Origin: Massilia endophytica
Lineage (GTDB): Bacteria > Pseudomonadota > Gammaproteobacteria > Burkholderiales > Burkholderiaceae_D
Direction: 5' to 3'
Length of the DNA: 64,000 nucleotides
Assembly: GCF_021165955.1 (NCBI RefSeq)
Contig: NZ_CP088952.1
Location: 3,224,001 to 3,288,000 of the forward strand
Shown here piece after piece: positions 8,027 through 18,100 of this stretch (positions are counted from its first letter, which is position 1; every line of letters begins with the position of its first letter). The notes beneath the pieces are model-generated. The model saw only the letters and a list, made by a program, of their open reading frames with translations, was not told the origin of the DNA and made no database searches. The position numbers were made by a program, and so were the translations under genes.

Positions 8027-10491
8027 GGTCCCGCAGCCTTCTCCAGTTCACGCAGCACGCGCGCCACCCGGTCCGACAGCTTCTCCGTGGTGAGCTTCTC
8101 GCGGAACCGTTCCACCATCAGGGCGAAGCCGAAAGGCGTGGCGCGCTGCGTTTCATGATAGCTGACGCGGCGCGCCTGCAGCTCGGTGAGCGTGGCGCGC
8201 AGGCGGTTCAGCTCCAGCTCCTGTTCCAGGACCTCGCGCTGGGCCTGCGTGAGCAGCAGGTTGCCCGCATCGTGCTTGCGGAAGACCTCAAAGAACAGGG
8301 AAGAGGAAGCCTGCAGCTGGCGGTTGCTCTTCGGCTGGCCCGGATAGCCCTGGAACACCAGGCCCGCAATGCGCGCAATCTCGCGGAAGCGGCGTTGCGA
8401 GAGTTCAGTGGCGTTCAGGCTGGCCAGGGTGTCCTCCAGCAGGTGTTCGGTCGTGAAGAGGCCAACGTTCCTGCCCTCCAGTTCCGAGAACACCTCCGGC
8501 CAGTCCACCGCTTCCGGCGCCAGCAGCTCGAAGCCGTAGTCGTTCACCGCAATCGAAAAGGTGGTGGGCCTGCTGCGGCCCACGCGGTAGGCGAACAGCG
8601 AGGCGAGGCCGATGTGCACCGCGCGCCCGGCAAAGGGATACATGAAGAGGTGATGGCCCTCGCGGCTGTGCAGGCTCTCGATCACCGTGGCGACTGGCGT
8701 TGGCAGGGCGGACCAGCGCTGCTGCACTTCCAGCAGCGGGCGCACGGCACGCATCTCGGGGCCCTTGTAGGTTCCCTCGGTGGCCAGCCGCATCTGCTCC
8801 AGCACGGCGTGCGCGAGTTCCGACGACAGGGGCATTTTCCCGCCCTGCCAGCGCGGTACCGCGCCTTTGGCGCCGGTGGCGCGGCGCACATAGGCTGTCA
8901 TCTCGTGCACGCGCACGAACTCCAGGATGCGTCCGCCGAAGAGAAAATGGTCGCCCTTGTTCAGGCGGGAGATGAAGCCCTCCTCCACGGTGCCCAGCCG
9001 GCCCCCGCTCATGTACTTCACCTGGATCATGGCCTCCGACACGATGGTGCCGATACCGATGCGGTGGCGGCGGCCGATGGCGGCATCGGGCACGCGGTAG
9101 ACGCCTTCCTCGTCCGGCAGCACGCGCCGATATTCGGGATAGACGGTAAGGCTCTGGCCGCCGCGCGCCACGAAGTCCAACGCCCACTGCCATTCCTCTT
9201 CGCTCAGATCGCGGTAGGACCAGGCGCTGCGCACCTCGGCCAGCAATTCTTCCGAGCGGAAGCCGCCGCCCAGCGCAATGGTGACGAGGTGCTGCACCAG
9301 CACGTCCAGCGGTTTCTCCGGGACGGGCCGCGCCTCGATATCGCGATCCTTCACGGCCTGGATCGCCCCCGCCGCTTCCAGCAGTTCCAGCGTATGCGTG
9401 GGAACCAGGGTCACGCGCGATACGCGGCCAGGCGCGTGGCCCGAGCGCCCGGCGCGCTGCAGCAGGCGGGCGATGCCTTTTGCGCTGCCGATCTGCAGCA
9501 CGCGCTCCACGGGCAGGAAGTCCACGCCCAGGTCCAGGCTCGACGTGCAGACCACGGCCTTCAGCTGCCCTTTCTTCAGGCCCAGCTCCACCCAGTCGCG
9601 CACTTCCTTGTCCAGCGAGCCGTGGTGAAGTGCGACCAGCCCTGCCCAATCCGGCCGCGCGTCGATCATGTTCTGATACCAGAGCTCCGCCTGCGAGCGC
9701 GTGTTGCAGAACACGAGCGTCGTCGCGTGCTGTTCGATTTCCGCGATCACCGGCTGCAGCATCTGGATACCGAGGTGGCCCGCCCAGGGAAAGCGCGAAG
9801 GATTTTCCGGAATCAGCGTATCGACCAGGATCTCCTTGCGCACGCTGCCTTCGACGATGGCGCCACCCTGCTCCACTCCCAGCAGCACATGCGTCGCTCT
9901 TTCCAGGTTGCCGAGGGTGGCCGACAGGCCCCACACCACGAGCTGCGGATTCCAGTTCCGCAGCCTCGCCAGCGCGAGCTGGGTTTGCACGCCGCGCTTG
10001 TTCCCCATCAGCTCATGCCACTCGTCGATGATCACCATGTCCAGCATCGCGAACTGGCTGTGCGCGTCGGCCTTGCTCAGCATGAGGGTGAGGCTTTCCG
10101 GCGTGGTGATGAGCGTCTCCGGCAGGTGCTTCGCCTGCCGCGCGCGGGCGGCGGACGAGGTGTCACCCGTGCGGGCATCGATGCTCCAGCCGGGCATGAG
10201 CTCCGCCGCCGACTCCTGCAGGGCGCGCAGCGTATCGGCCGCGAGCGCGCGCATGGGAGTGATCCACAGCACGCGAAGGCCTGCCTTGCGCCGTCCCGTC
10301 TTCTCGCGCAGCGCGCGCTGCAGGGCCGCGAACCACACCGCGAAGGTCTTGCCCGAACCGGTGGTGGCGTGCAGCAGGCCGGACTCGCCTGCCACAGCGG
10401 CCTTCCATACGGCCCGCTGGAAAGGAAAGACCTTCCAGCCCCTGCGCGCGAACCACTCGTCGATCTGCTGCGCGGCAGCGGCCTTGCTCAT
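8023..10491 (-). CDS. Ligase-associated Lhr-type DEXH-box helicase
   Basis: 822 residues from ATG at 10491 (MSKAAAAQQIDEW); the frame stays open further upstream, but that is antisense overlap with the ligase gene. Order of parts: HATTGSGKT (Walker A), TPMRALAAD (Ia), TTPESLTLM, IIDEWHEL (DEWH box), GLSATLGN (III), then the second RecA domain with FCNTRSQAELW, CTSSLDLGVDF and LLQRAGRSGHAPG (VI). The C-terminal winged-helix/Lhr-core region covers roughly residues 420-800. Lhr-core enzymes are 3'-5' DNA translocases and helicases. The gene is translationally coupled at both ends: ATGA overlaps with ligase and pdeM. Confidence 0.95.
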   Translation of the reverse strand: MSKAAAAQQIDEWFARRGWKVFPFQRAVWKAAVAGESGLLHATTGSGKTFAVWFAALQRALREKTGRRKAGLRVLWITPMRALAADTLRALQESAAELMPGWSIDARTGDTSSAARARQAKHLPETLITTPESLTLMLSKADAHSQFAMLDMVIIDEWHELMGNKRGVQTQLALARLRNWNPQLVVWGLSATLGNLERATHVLLGVEQGGAIVEGSVRKEILVDTLIPENPSRFPWAGHLGIQMLQPVIAEIEQHATTLVFCNTRSQAELWYQNMIDARPDWAGLVALHHGSLDKEVRDWVELGLKKGQLKAVVCTSSLDLGVDFLPVERVLQIGSAKGIARLLQRAGRSGHAPGRVSRVTLVPTHTLELLEAAGAIQAVKDRDIEARPVPEKPLDVLVQHLVTIALGGGFRSEELLAEVRSAWSYRDLSEEEWQWALDFVARGGQSLTVYPEYRRVLPDEEGVYRVPDAAIGRRHRIGIGTIVSEAMIQVKYMSGGRLGTVEEGFISRLNKGDHFLFGGRILEFVRVHEMTAYVRRATGAKGAVPRWQGGKMPLSSELAHAVLEQMRLATEGTYKGPEMRAVRPLLEVQQRWSALPTPVATVIESLHSREGHHLFMYPFAGRAVHIGLASLFAYRVGRSRPTTFSIAVNDYGFELLAPEAVDWPEVFSELEGRNVGLFTTEHLLEDTLASLNATELSQRRFREIARIAGLVFQGYPGQPKSNRQLQASSSLFFEVFRKHDAGNLLLTQAQREVLEQELELNRLRATLTELQARRVSYHETQRATPFGFALMVERFREKLTTEKLSDRVARVLRELEKAAGP

Positions 10492-12125
10492 GAGCCGCCA
10501 GCCTGGGCGAGCAGGCCTTTCAACGTATCGAGGGTATCCGCGTCGTCCACCGTCTTGTCGTCGCGCTTGCGCAGGATGCGCGGGAAGCGCACGGCGATGC
10601 CGGACTTGTGGCGCGGCGACAGCGATATGCCTTCGAAGCCGATCTCGAACACCATGGTGGGGCGCACGCTGCGCACCGGCCCGAACTTCTCGATGGTGGT
10701 GCGGCGGATGGCGTTGTCCACCTGCGCGATCTCGGCGTCCGTCAGCCCCGAATAGGCCTTGGCAAAGGGCACCAGCTTGCGCTCGCCGCTGTCGTCGCTG
10801 TCCCACACGGCGAAGGTATAGTCGGTATAGAGCGAGGCGCGGCGGCCATGCCCTGACTGCGCGTAGATCAGCACCGCGTCCACGCTGTAGGGGTCGATCT
10901 TCCACTTCCACCACGTACCCACGTCCTTGGTGCGGCCCACGCCGTACTGCGCCGCTTTCGCCTTGAGCATCATGCCTTCCACGCCGCGCATACGCGACTC
11001 CTCGCGGATCTCCGCCAGCTCCTCCCAGCTCCCGGCCTCCACCAGCGGGGAGATGCGCAGCTGCGGCACGCCGACCTGCTCCACAAGCTTCTCCAGCAGC
11101 GTGCGGCGCTCGCACTGCGGCAGGGTGCGCAGGTCCACGCCATCCTGTTCCAGCAGGTCGTAGGCGACAAGGGCGGCGGGCAGTTCGGCCAGCAGCTTCG
11201 CCGACAGCGTCTTGCGGCCGATGCGCTTTTGCAGGTCGGCGAACGGCGCAGGCGCATCGCCCGCTTTCCAGATCAGGATCTCGCCGTCGATCACCGTGCC
11301 CTCGGGCAGGCGGATGGAGGACAGCTCGGGAAAGCGGTCGCTGATCAGGTCTTCGCCACGCGACCAGAGCCAGTTGCCACCCTGCCTGCACACGAGCTGC
11401 GCCCGCATGCCGTCATACTTCCATTCGACCTGCCAGTCCGCGAGGCCGCCCAGCGTCTCCGGCGCCGCCTGGAGCTGGTGGGCGAGGAAGAAGGGATAGG
11501 GCTGGCCGCCGCGCATGGCGTGCTCCTGGTCGGACTGCGCGGAGATCAGCTGCAGGAAGCCTTTGGCCGTGGGGCTCACGCTGCCGTCCGTCCAGCCCAT
11601 GAGGCGCTGCGCAATCAGCTTGCCGTCCACGGCGGCGATGGCGCTCAGCGCGCGCGTGACGAGCAGGCGCGACACGCCGACGCGGAAGCCGCCGCCAATC
11701 AGTTTGATGAGGAGGAAGCGTTCGCGGGTCTCCAGCTGGTCCCAGTAGGAGAACAGGGCCTCCCGTATCACCTCCGGCTGGGCCCCGCGCAGCGGGGCAA
11801 TGCGCTGTTCCACCCACTCTGCCAGACCCACATCGCTGCGGTGCCTCGGTTCGGGCAGGATGTGGGCGATGGTTTCGGCAAGGTCACCCACCGCGTCGTA
11901 GCATTCGTCGAACAGCCAGTCGTCCAGGCCTGCGTATTCGGTGGCGTACTGCCGCAGCAGCTTGACCGGCACGGCCTGGCGCGGCTTGCCGCCTGCGAGG
12001 AAATAGACGGCCCATGCGGCATTCTCCGGCGCGGCGTGGCTGAAATAGGATTTCAGCGCGTCGAGCTTGCGGTTGGTGGCCGTGGTTTCATCCAGCTCGG
12101 CGAAGAGGCGGGCAAACTCACGCAT
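10488..12125 (-). CDS. ATP-dependent DNA ligase (ligase-associated repair cluster)
   Basis: 545 residues. The N-terminal DNA-binding domain covers about residues 1-200. The adenylation domain has motif I VEWKYDGMRAQL (nucleophilic lysine), DGEILIW (motif III), EGMMLKAK (motif IV) and WWKWKIDPY (motif V). The C-terminal OB domain contains FPRILRKRDDK (motif VI). It seals nicks with ATP through a ligase-AMP intermediate. It overlaps the exonuclease gene by eight bases and the helicase by four, so it belongs to the Exo-Lig-Lhr-MPE cluster described in pseudomonads and relatives. Confidence 0.95.
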   Translation of the reverse strand: MREFARLFAELDETTATNRKLDALKSYFSHAAPENAAWAVYFLAGGKPRQAVPVKLLRQYATEYAGLDDWLFDECYDAVGDLAETIAHILPEPRHRSDVGLAEWVEQRIAPLRGAQPEVIREALFSYWDQLETRERFLLIKLIGGGFRVGVSRLLVTRALSAIAAVDGKLIAQRLMGWTDGSVSPTAKGFLQLISAQSDQEHAMRGGQPYPFFLAHQLQAAPETLGGLADWQVEWKYDGMRAQLVCRQGGNWLWSRGEDLISDRFPELSSIRLPEGTVIDGEILIWKAGDAPAPFADLQKRIGRKTLSAKLLAELPAALVAYDLLEQDGVDLRTLPQCERRTLLEKLVEQVGVPQLRISPLVEAGSWEELAEIREESRMRGVEGMMLKAKAAQYGVGRTKDVGTWWKWKIDPYSVDAVLIYAQSGHGRRASLYTDYTFAVWDSDDSGERKLVPFAKAYSGLTDAEIAQVDNAIRRTTIEKFGPVRSVRPTMVFEIGFEGISLSPRHKSGIAVRFPRILRKRDDKTVDDADTLDTLKGLLAQAGGS

Positions 12126-13245
12126 CGCCGCCCTCCCCGCTGGCCGCCTTGCCTGCCGCGCGCGCCGCCTCCGCCTTGTCCGCCACCGCCCAGCGCGCGG
12201 CCACGGGATCGGGTTCCGCCGCTACGCCTTCCGCGGCGGCGCCTGCGCCCGCAATGTCTTCCGCCTCGTCGTCGCCGTACTCCGTGTCGAAGCCTTTCGC
12301 ATCGAGTCCGTTCTGGCACAGCCAGCGCACCATCACGGGAATGGAGCCGTGCGTCACGATGACCTGCTGCGCCTCCGTGGCCTTGATGGCCTGCATCAGG
12401 CCCGGCCAGTCCGCATGGTCGGACAGCACGAAGCCCCGGTCCACGCCACGGCGGCGGCGGGCGCCGCGCAGCAGCATCCAGCCGCTGGCGAAGGCGTCGC
12501 TGAAATCGCCGAAGCGGCGCGCCCATGGCGATCCTCCGGCCGACGGAGGCGCGATCACCATGGAGCGGCGGATGTCCGCCTTGTCCACTTCGCTCACCAT
12601 GCGCGTGGGCGGCAGCGGCACGCCTGCCTCCCGGTAGACGCGGTTCAATGGCTCCACGGCGCCGTGGCAGATGATGGGACCAATCGAAGGATCGAGGCCG
12701 CTCAGGATGCGCTGCGCCTTGCCGAAGGAGTAGCACAGCATGAGGCTTGCCCGCCCTTCCGCCGCATTCCGGCGCCACCATTCGTTGATATCGGCGAAGG
12801 TCTCGCTTTGCGGCTCCCAGCGGTAGATGGGCAGGCCGAAGGTGGATTCCGTGATGAAGGTGTGGCAGCGCACCGGCTCGAAAGGCGTGCAGGTGGCGTC
12901 GCCTTCCACTTTGTAGTCGCCCGAGGCGACCCAGACCTCGCCGCCGCATTCCATGCGCACTTGCGCCGAGCCGAGAACGTGGCCGGCGGGATGCAGGGAG
13001 ATCTTCACGCCATTGTGTTCGACCTGCTCACCGTAGGCCAGACCCTGGACGGTGATGTCGCCCAGGCGCGAACGCAGGATGCCGACACCCGGTTCGGCCG
13101 CCAGGTAGTGGCCGTGGCCCACCCGCGCATGGTCGCCATGGCCGTGCGTGATCACGGCGCGGTCCACCGGGCGCCAGGGGTCGATGTAGAAACCGCCAGG
13201 GACGCAGAAGAGCCCCTCTTTGCGGACGACGACCATATCGGACAT
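12118..13245 (-). CDS. Ligase-associated exonuclease of the metallo-beta-lactamase (SNM1/Artemis-like) family
   Basis: 375 residues. The metal-binding motif is VITHGHGDHARVGHGHYLAA (HxHxDH form), followed by LHPAGHVLGSAQV, VWVASGDYKVEGD and VLSDHADWPGL. Together these make the MBL/beta-CASP-like nuclease core of the ligase-associated exonuclease. Its C-terminus is an alanine-rich tail. As first gene of the four-gene repair operon it would process DNA ends before ligation (family knowledge; role in this host inferred). Confidence 0.94.
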   Translation of the reverse strand: MSDMVVVRKEGLFCVPGGFYIDPWRPVDRAVITHGHGDHARVGHGHYLAAEPGVGILRSRLGDITVQGLAYGEQVEHNGVKISLHPAGHVLGSAQVRMECGGEVWVASGDYKVEGDATCTPFEPVRCHTFITESTFGLPIYRWEPQSETFADINEWWRRNAAEGRASLMLCYSFGKAQRILSGLDPSIGPIICHGAVEPLNRVYREAGVPLPPTRMVSEVDKADIRRSMVIAPPSAGGSPWARRFGDFSDAFASGWMLLRGARRRRGVDRGFVLSDHADWPGLMQAIKATEAQQVIVTHGSIPVMVRWLCQNGLDAKGFDTEYGDDEAEDIAGAGAAAEGVAAEPDPVAARWAVADKAEAARAAGKAASGEGGDA

Positions 13246-13316
13246 GGCATGCTCTCAACACTGTTTGGCTCATTGTAGCCAAAGCTGCCGGGCAGGCTCC
13301 GTCCGCCAGCGCACGT

Positions 13317-15017
13317 TCAGGCAGGCTGCACGAATTCGGCCATGAAGGTGCGTGTCACGTGTTCGGGAAATTCGATGGTGACCTGGCCGCCCGCCACCGA
13401 GAGCACGGTGCCGATGTCGAACTTGGGCACGCGCACCTGGCTGCCGACGGTGAATCCGGGCAGTTCGGGCTCGGGTTCCGGCGGTACGGCGGCGGGCAGT
13501 ACGACATCCTCCACCGCCTCGGCAGGGGGCGACAGGCAGTTGTCGCAGCCGCCGCAATGCTCGATCCCGGCGGAATCGTCGCCGAAATAGTCGAGCAGGA
13601 GCTTCCAGCGGCAGTAGCCGCTCTGGGCGTACGCCACCATCTGCTCCAGCGCCTCCTTGTCGCGCTCCTGCTTCTGTTCGTAGATGGCGGCCCGCTGCTC
13701 GAAGTCGCGGGCGCGCGGCTCGCGCGCTGTCGGCAGGTATTCCAGCTTGCGGTTCTGGCGCAGCAGCTTGCCGTCCTTGAGGAGCTTGAGGCAAACCTTC
13801 AGTTTGCTGTCCGGCAGCTCGTCCAGGGCACCCTTCAGGGCGGCGTAGCTGAAGGGCGCCAGCTGTGCGGCGGCCTCGTACACCGCGCGCAGCTCCTCCG
13901 CGCCGGGATAGTGCTTCACGAGGAAGAACTGCTGCACGCGCTTGTCGTCCTGGAAGTAGAGCAGCGTGCACTCCGCATCGCTGCCGTCGCGGCCCGCGCG
14001 GCCGGACTCCTGATAGTAGGCTTCCAGATTAGCGGGCACCTGGAGGTGGATGACGAAGCGGGTATCGCTCTTGTCGATGCCCATGCCGAAGGCGTTGGTG
14101 GCCACCATCACGCGCCGCTCGCCGTTCATGAACAAGTCCTGGTTTTCCTTGCGCTCACTCGCCCGCAGTTTGCCGTGATAGATGGCGGCGCTCTCGCCAG
14201 CCTCCTCCAGCAGGGCATGAAGCTCCTCGGCCGCCTTCACGGTGGCCGTGTAGACGATGCCCACGCCGGGAGACTCGCGCACCAGCCGCATCGCCTGGTC
14301 GATCTTCTCCTGGGGATTGGTCACCTGCACCACGCGGTAGTGCAGATTGGGACGGTAGATGCCGGTGTTGATGACGTTCATGCGCGGCACGCCAAGCTGC
14401 TGCGCGATGTCCTGCACCACGTCGTCGGTGGCGGTGGCCGTCAGCGCCAGCACCGGCGGGCCGCCGAGCGCGCGGATGGCGGCGCCGATCTCCAGGTAAG
14501 CGGGCCGGAAGTCATGCCCCCATTGCGAGATGCAATGGGCCTCGTCCACCACGAGCAGCGAGATGTCGGTTTCCTTCAGCACTTCCAGGAAGTCCGCCGA
14601 GGCAAGGCGCTCAGGCGTGCAGAAGACGATGCGGCTCTGGCTGCTGCGTACGCTCTCCAGCGCTTCCATCTCCTCTTCGCGCGACAGGCTGCTGTTCAGC
14701 TGCGCCGCGCCGATGCCGATTTCCTCCAGGCTTTCCAACTGGTCTTTCATGAGCGATATCAGGGGCGAGACCACGACGGTGGTGCCGGGCAGGATGGAAG
14801 CGGGAATCTGGTAGCACAGCGACTTGCCGCTGCCCGTGGGCATGATGGCCAGGGTGTCCCGGCCTTCCAGCACGCTGTCGATCACGCGCTGCTGCCCGGC
14901 GCGCAGCTTGTCCACGCCGAAGACATTGCGCAGCAGGCTGCGGATGCGGCTCGCGCGCGCAGCGCCGCTGCGTTGCACGCCACGCTGTTCGCGCACATTC
15001 AGTTTTCTGGTGACCAT
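13317..15017 (-). CDS. recQ: RecQ-family ATP-dependent DNA helicase without HRDC domain
   Basis: 566 residues. Helicase motifs: MPTGSGKSLCYQIP (I), VSPLISLMKDQ (Ia), VVDEAHCISQWGHDFRP (DEAH), LALTATAT (III), YQESGRAGRDG (VI). The RecQ-Ct zinc site lies in CRWKLLLDYFG followed by CGGCDNC. The C-terminus has no HRDC domain. It ends instead in a short SH3/KOW-like stretch (GSQVRVPKFDIGTVLSVAGGQ). It is a 3'-5' helicase for recombination and fork repair. It lies 71 bases upstream of the ligase-associated operon in the same direction and may be co-transcribed. Confidence 0.92.
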   Translation of the reverse strand: MVTRKLNVREQRGVQRSGAARASRIRSLLRNVFGVDKLRAGQQRVIDSVLEGRDTLAIMPTGSGKSLCYQIPASILPGTTVVVSPLISLMKDQLESLEEIGIGAAQLNSSLSREEEMEALESVRSSQSRIVFCTPERLASADFLEVLKETDISLLVVDEAHCISQWGHDFRPAYLEIGAAIRALGGPPVLALTATATDDVVQDIAQQLGVPRMNVINTGIYRPNLHYRVVQVTNPQEKIDQAMRLVRESPGVGIVYTATVKAAEELHALLEEAGESAAIYHGKLRASERKENQDLFMNGERRVMVATNAFGMGIDKSDTRFVIHLQVPANLEAYYQESGRAGRDGSDAECTLLYFQDDKRVQQFFLVKHYPGAEELRAVYEAAAQLAPFSYAALKGALDELPDSKLKVCLKLLKDGKLLRQNRKLEYLPTAREPRARDFEQRAAIYEQKQERDKEALEQMVAYAQSGYCRWKLLLDYFGDDSAGIEHCGGCDNCLSPPAEAVEDVVLPAAVPPEPEPELPGFTVGSQVRVPKFDIGTVLSVAGGQVTIEFPEHVTRTFMAEFVQPA

Positions 15018-15104
15018 CTTCGTCCATTCGCCATTTGACGCCTACACTGTAGGCGCGGCGCGGACTTTCTTCCATAGGACGGAGCCTACTCGGCCCGTAG
15101 GAAC

Positions 15105-18100
15105 TCAGGAGCGGGCCTGGTCGAGCGCCGCCTTCAGCTCCAGCAGATCGTAGGGCTTGCGCAGCAGGCTGGCGCGGAACTCCAGGCCTTCCACTTTATC
15201 CATGCCGTAGCCGGTGGAGAAGATGACGCGTATGGACTTGCGCCGCTGCGCCCTGCGCGCCAGTTCGATGCCGGACATGCCGGGCAGGCTCACGTCCGTG
15301 AACAGGATGTCGAAGTCCTGGTTCTGCATCAGCTCCCAGGCCGTTTCGCCGTCGGACACGCCGCTGACGGTGTGGCCCAGCATGCCCACCAGCTCGCACA
15401 CCATCTGCTGCGAATCCAGGTTGTCCTCCACCACCAGCACGCGCAGCGAGGCGTTCTGCTCGATGGAGGGCATGGGCGGCAGCAGGTCGCTGGCGGCGCC
15501 ATGGCGGCGCTGCCGCGCCTTGATGGCATGTTCGCGGTTGTTCAGCACATGGCGCAGCTTGCGCGCCAGTTCGTCGCGCCGGTACGGCTTGCTCAGCAGT
15601 TCAAGGCCCGCATCCAGCTGGCCGCCATGCACGATGGAGTTCTGCGGATAGCCCGAGGTGAACAGCACGGCCAGGTCGGGCACCAGTTCCTTGGCCAGGC
15701 GCGCCAGCTCGGGGCTGCGCAAGGGGCCGGGCATGACCACGTCCGTGAACAGCAGGTCCACGTGGGCGCCGCCTTCCAGGATGCGCAGGGCCTTTTCGCC
15801 GTTCTCCGCTTCCAATACGCTGTAGCCGAGGGCGCGCACCATGTCCAGCACCACCTGGCGCACGCCTGCGTCGTCCTCCACCACCAGAATGGTTTCGTCG
15901 CCGCCGCGAATCGGGCCGTCTTCCTGCTCTGACTCCTCGGCCTCGGCCTGCATGGAGCGCGGCAGGTAGATCTTCACGCTCGTGCCCTGCCCCACTTCGC
16001 TGTAGATCTTGATATGGCCGCGGCTTTGCTTGACGAAGCCATAGGCCATGGAAAGGCCGAGGCCAGTTCCCTCGCCTTCCGGCTTGGTGGTGAAGAAGGG
16101 CTCGAAGGCGCGCTGCAGCACCTCGGACGGCATGCCGCAGCCGGTATCGGTCACCGACAGCATCACGTACTGGCCAGAGGGCACGTCGATCAGGTTGTTG
16201 ACGTAGTACTCGTCCAGCACCGCGTTGCCAAGCTCGATGGTCAGGCGGCCTTCGCCTTTCATGGCGTCGCGCGCGTTGATGGCGAGGTTCAGGATGACGT
16301 TCTCGATCTGGCCCGGGTCCACCATGGTGTTCCACAAGCCGCTGCCGGTCACCGTCACCAGCTCCACCGCCTCGCCCATCGCGCGGCGCAGCAGTTCGTC
16401 CATGTTGCGCACCAGGCGACCCAGGTCGGACACCACAGGCTGCAAGGGTTGGCGCCGCGCGAATGCCAGCAGCTGCGAGGACAGCTTCGCGCCGCGCTCC
16501 ACGGCGGCCACCGCCATCTCCAGGCGGCGCTTCGCCATTTCGTCGCCGCCGAGGTGGTGATGCAAAAGGTGCAGGTTGCCGGAGATGATCTGCAGGACGT
16601 TGTTGAAGTCGTGCGCCACGCCGCCGGTAAGCTGGCCCACCGCCTCCATTTTCTGCGACTGGCGCAGCGCCTCCTCGGCCTTGTCGCGCTGGGCGATCTC
16701 GCGCGCCACGCGCTGTTCCAGGGTGTCGTTCAGGTCCCGCAGCGCCACTTCGATGCGCCGCCTTTCCGTGATGTCGGTCTTCACCGCAATGAGCGCCAGC
16801 GGCTGGCCCATTTCGTCGTCCAGGCGGCTCATGCTGCTGGAGATCCAGACCCAGGAACCGTCCGGCTTCTGGTAGCGCTTCTCCAGCGTGAAGGGCTGGC
16901 CGCTGCGTTTCAGCTGCTCCACGTACGCCGTGTTCTCGGCCTTGTCATCCGGGTGGATCAGGTCGTCCATGTGCAGGCCGAGCAGCTCCTGCTGGGTGCG
17001 CCCCAGCATCTGGCACAGGGCGCCGTTCACGCGCTGGAAGCGGCCCTGGAGGTTCAGTTCGGAGAGGCCGACGGAGGCCTGGCCAAAGATGGCGGCAAGG
17101 CGGTCCTGGCTGGTGCGCAGCTCCTGCTCGATCTGCTTGCGTTCCGTGATATCGAACACCACCCCCACGTAGCGGCGCCGGTCCGGCGTGGGACCTTCGG
17201 TCACTTCGCCCTGGCGCGCCAGCCAGCGCAGCTCCCCATTGTCCGGCCGGCGGATGCGGTACTCCGCATACTCGAGCGGATTGCCGCCTTCGCGTATGCG
17301 CAGCGGACCGACGCGGTCGCGGTCACGTTCGTCAACCAGTGATACCAGCAGGTCGGCGGTGATATCCACATCGTCCGGCAGCCCCCAGATGCGGCGGTAG
17401 GTGCTCGATGCCAGCACCTTGCCGGTGGCGGGGAACCATTCGAAGCTGCCGATGCCGCCCGCCTGCTGGGCCATGCGCAGCCTTTCCTCGGTGATGATGC
17501 GGTCCGTAACGTCCGAGCCTTCCAGGAAAACGCCTGTCACGGCGCCATTGTCGGCCCGCAAAGGCTGGTAGACGAAATCCAGGTAGCGCGCCTGGATGCC
17601 GCAATCCGGCGCGCGCAGTTCCACCTTCATCTGCCTGCCCACAAAGGGTTCACCGCTGGCGTAGACGCGGTCCAGCAGCTCGACGAAGCCCTGCTCGCGC
17701 AGCTCGGGCAGCGCGAGCGCCACCGGCTTGCCGATCAGCTCCCGCCCACCGGTAAGACGCGCATAAGGCTCATTGGCCAGCTCGAAGATATGCTGGGGTC
17801 CGCGCAGCACGGCCATGAAGCTGGGCGCCTGGGCGAACAGCTGGCGCAGCAGCTTGCTTTCCTCTTCCAGCTGCAAATGCTGGCGGTCCAGCGAACGGGC
17901 GCGGCGCACGCGCTCCGTCACTTCCACCACGGAGCACAGCACCCCGCCCACCTCGCCGCAGCTGTCGTGTACGGGAGTGTAGAAGAGATCGAACCAGACT
18001 TCCTCGGGGACGCCGTTGCGTTCCACGACCATGCCCGCTTCCAGTTCCTGGCGCAGCTCCCCACGGAAGCCGCTCTCAAGGATAGCGCGGTTCCAGTCCC

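Noticed and set aside
8155..10755. Long + strand frame (866 residues) opposite the Lhr helicase and ligase
   Set aside because: Shadow of the helicase codons; no motif and no ribosome site. The same applies to + frames at 11229-12362, 13359-15038 and 16014-17342.
10492..11391. N-terminal extension of the helicase frame to 1122 residues
   Set aside because: It runs through the ligase gene in another frame; the family start and ATGA coupling place the helicase start at 10491.
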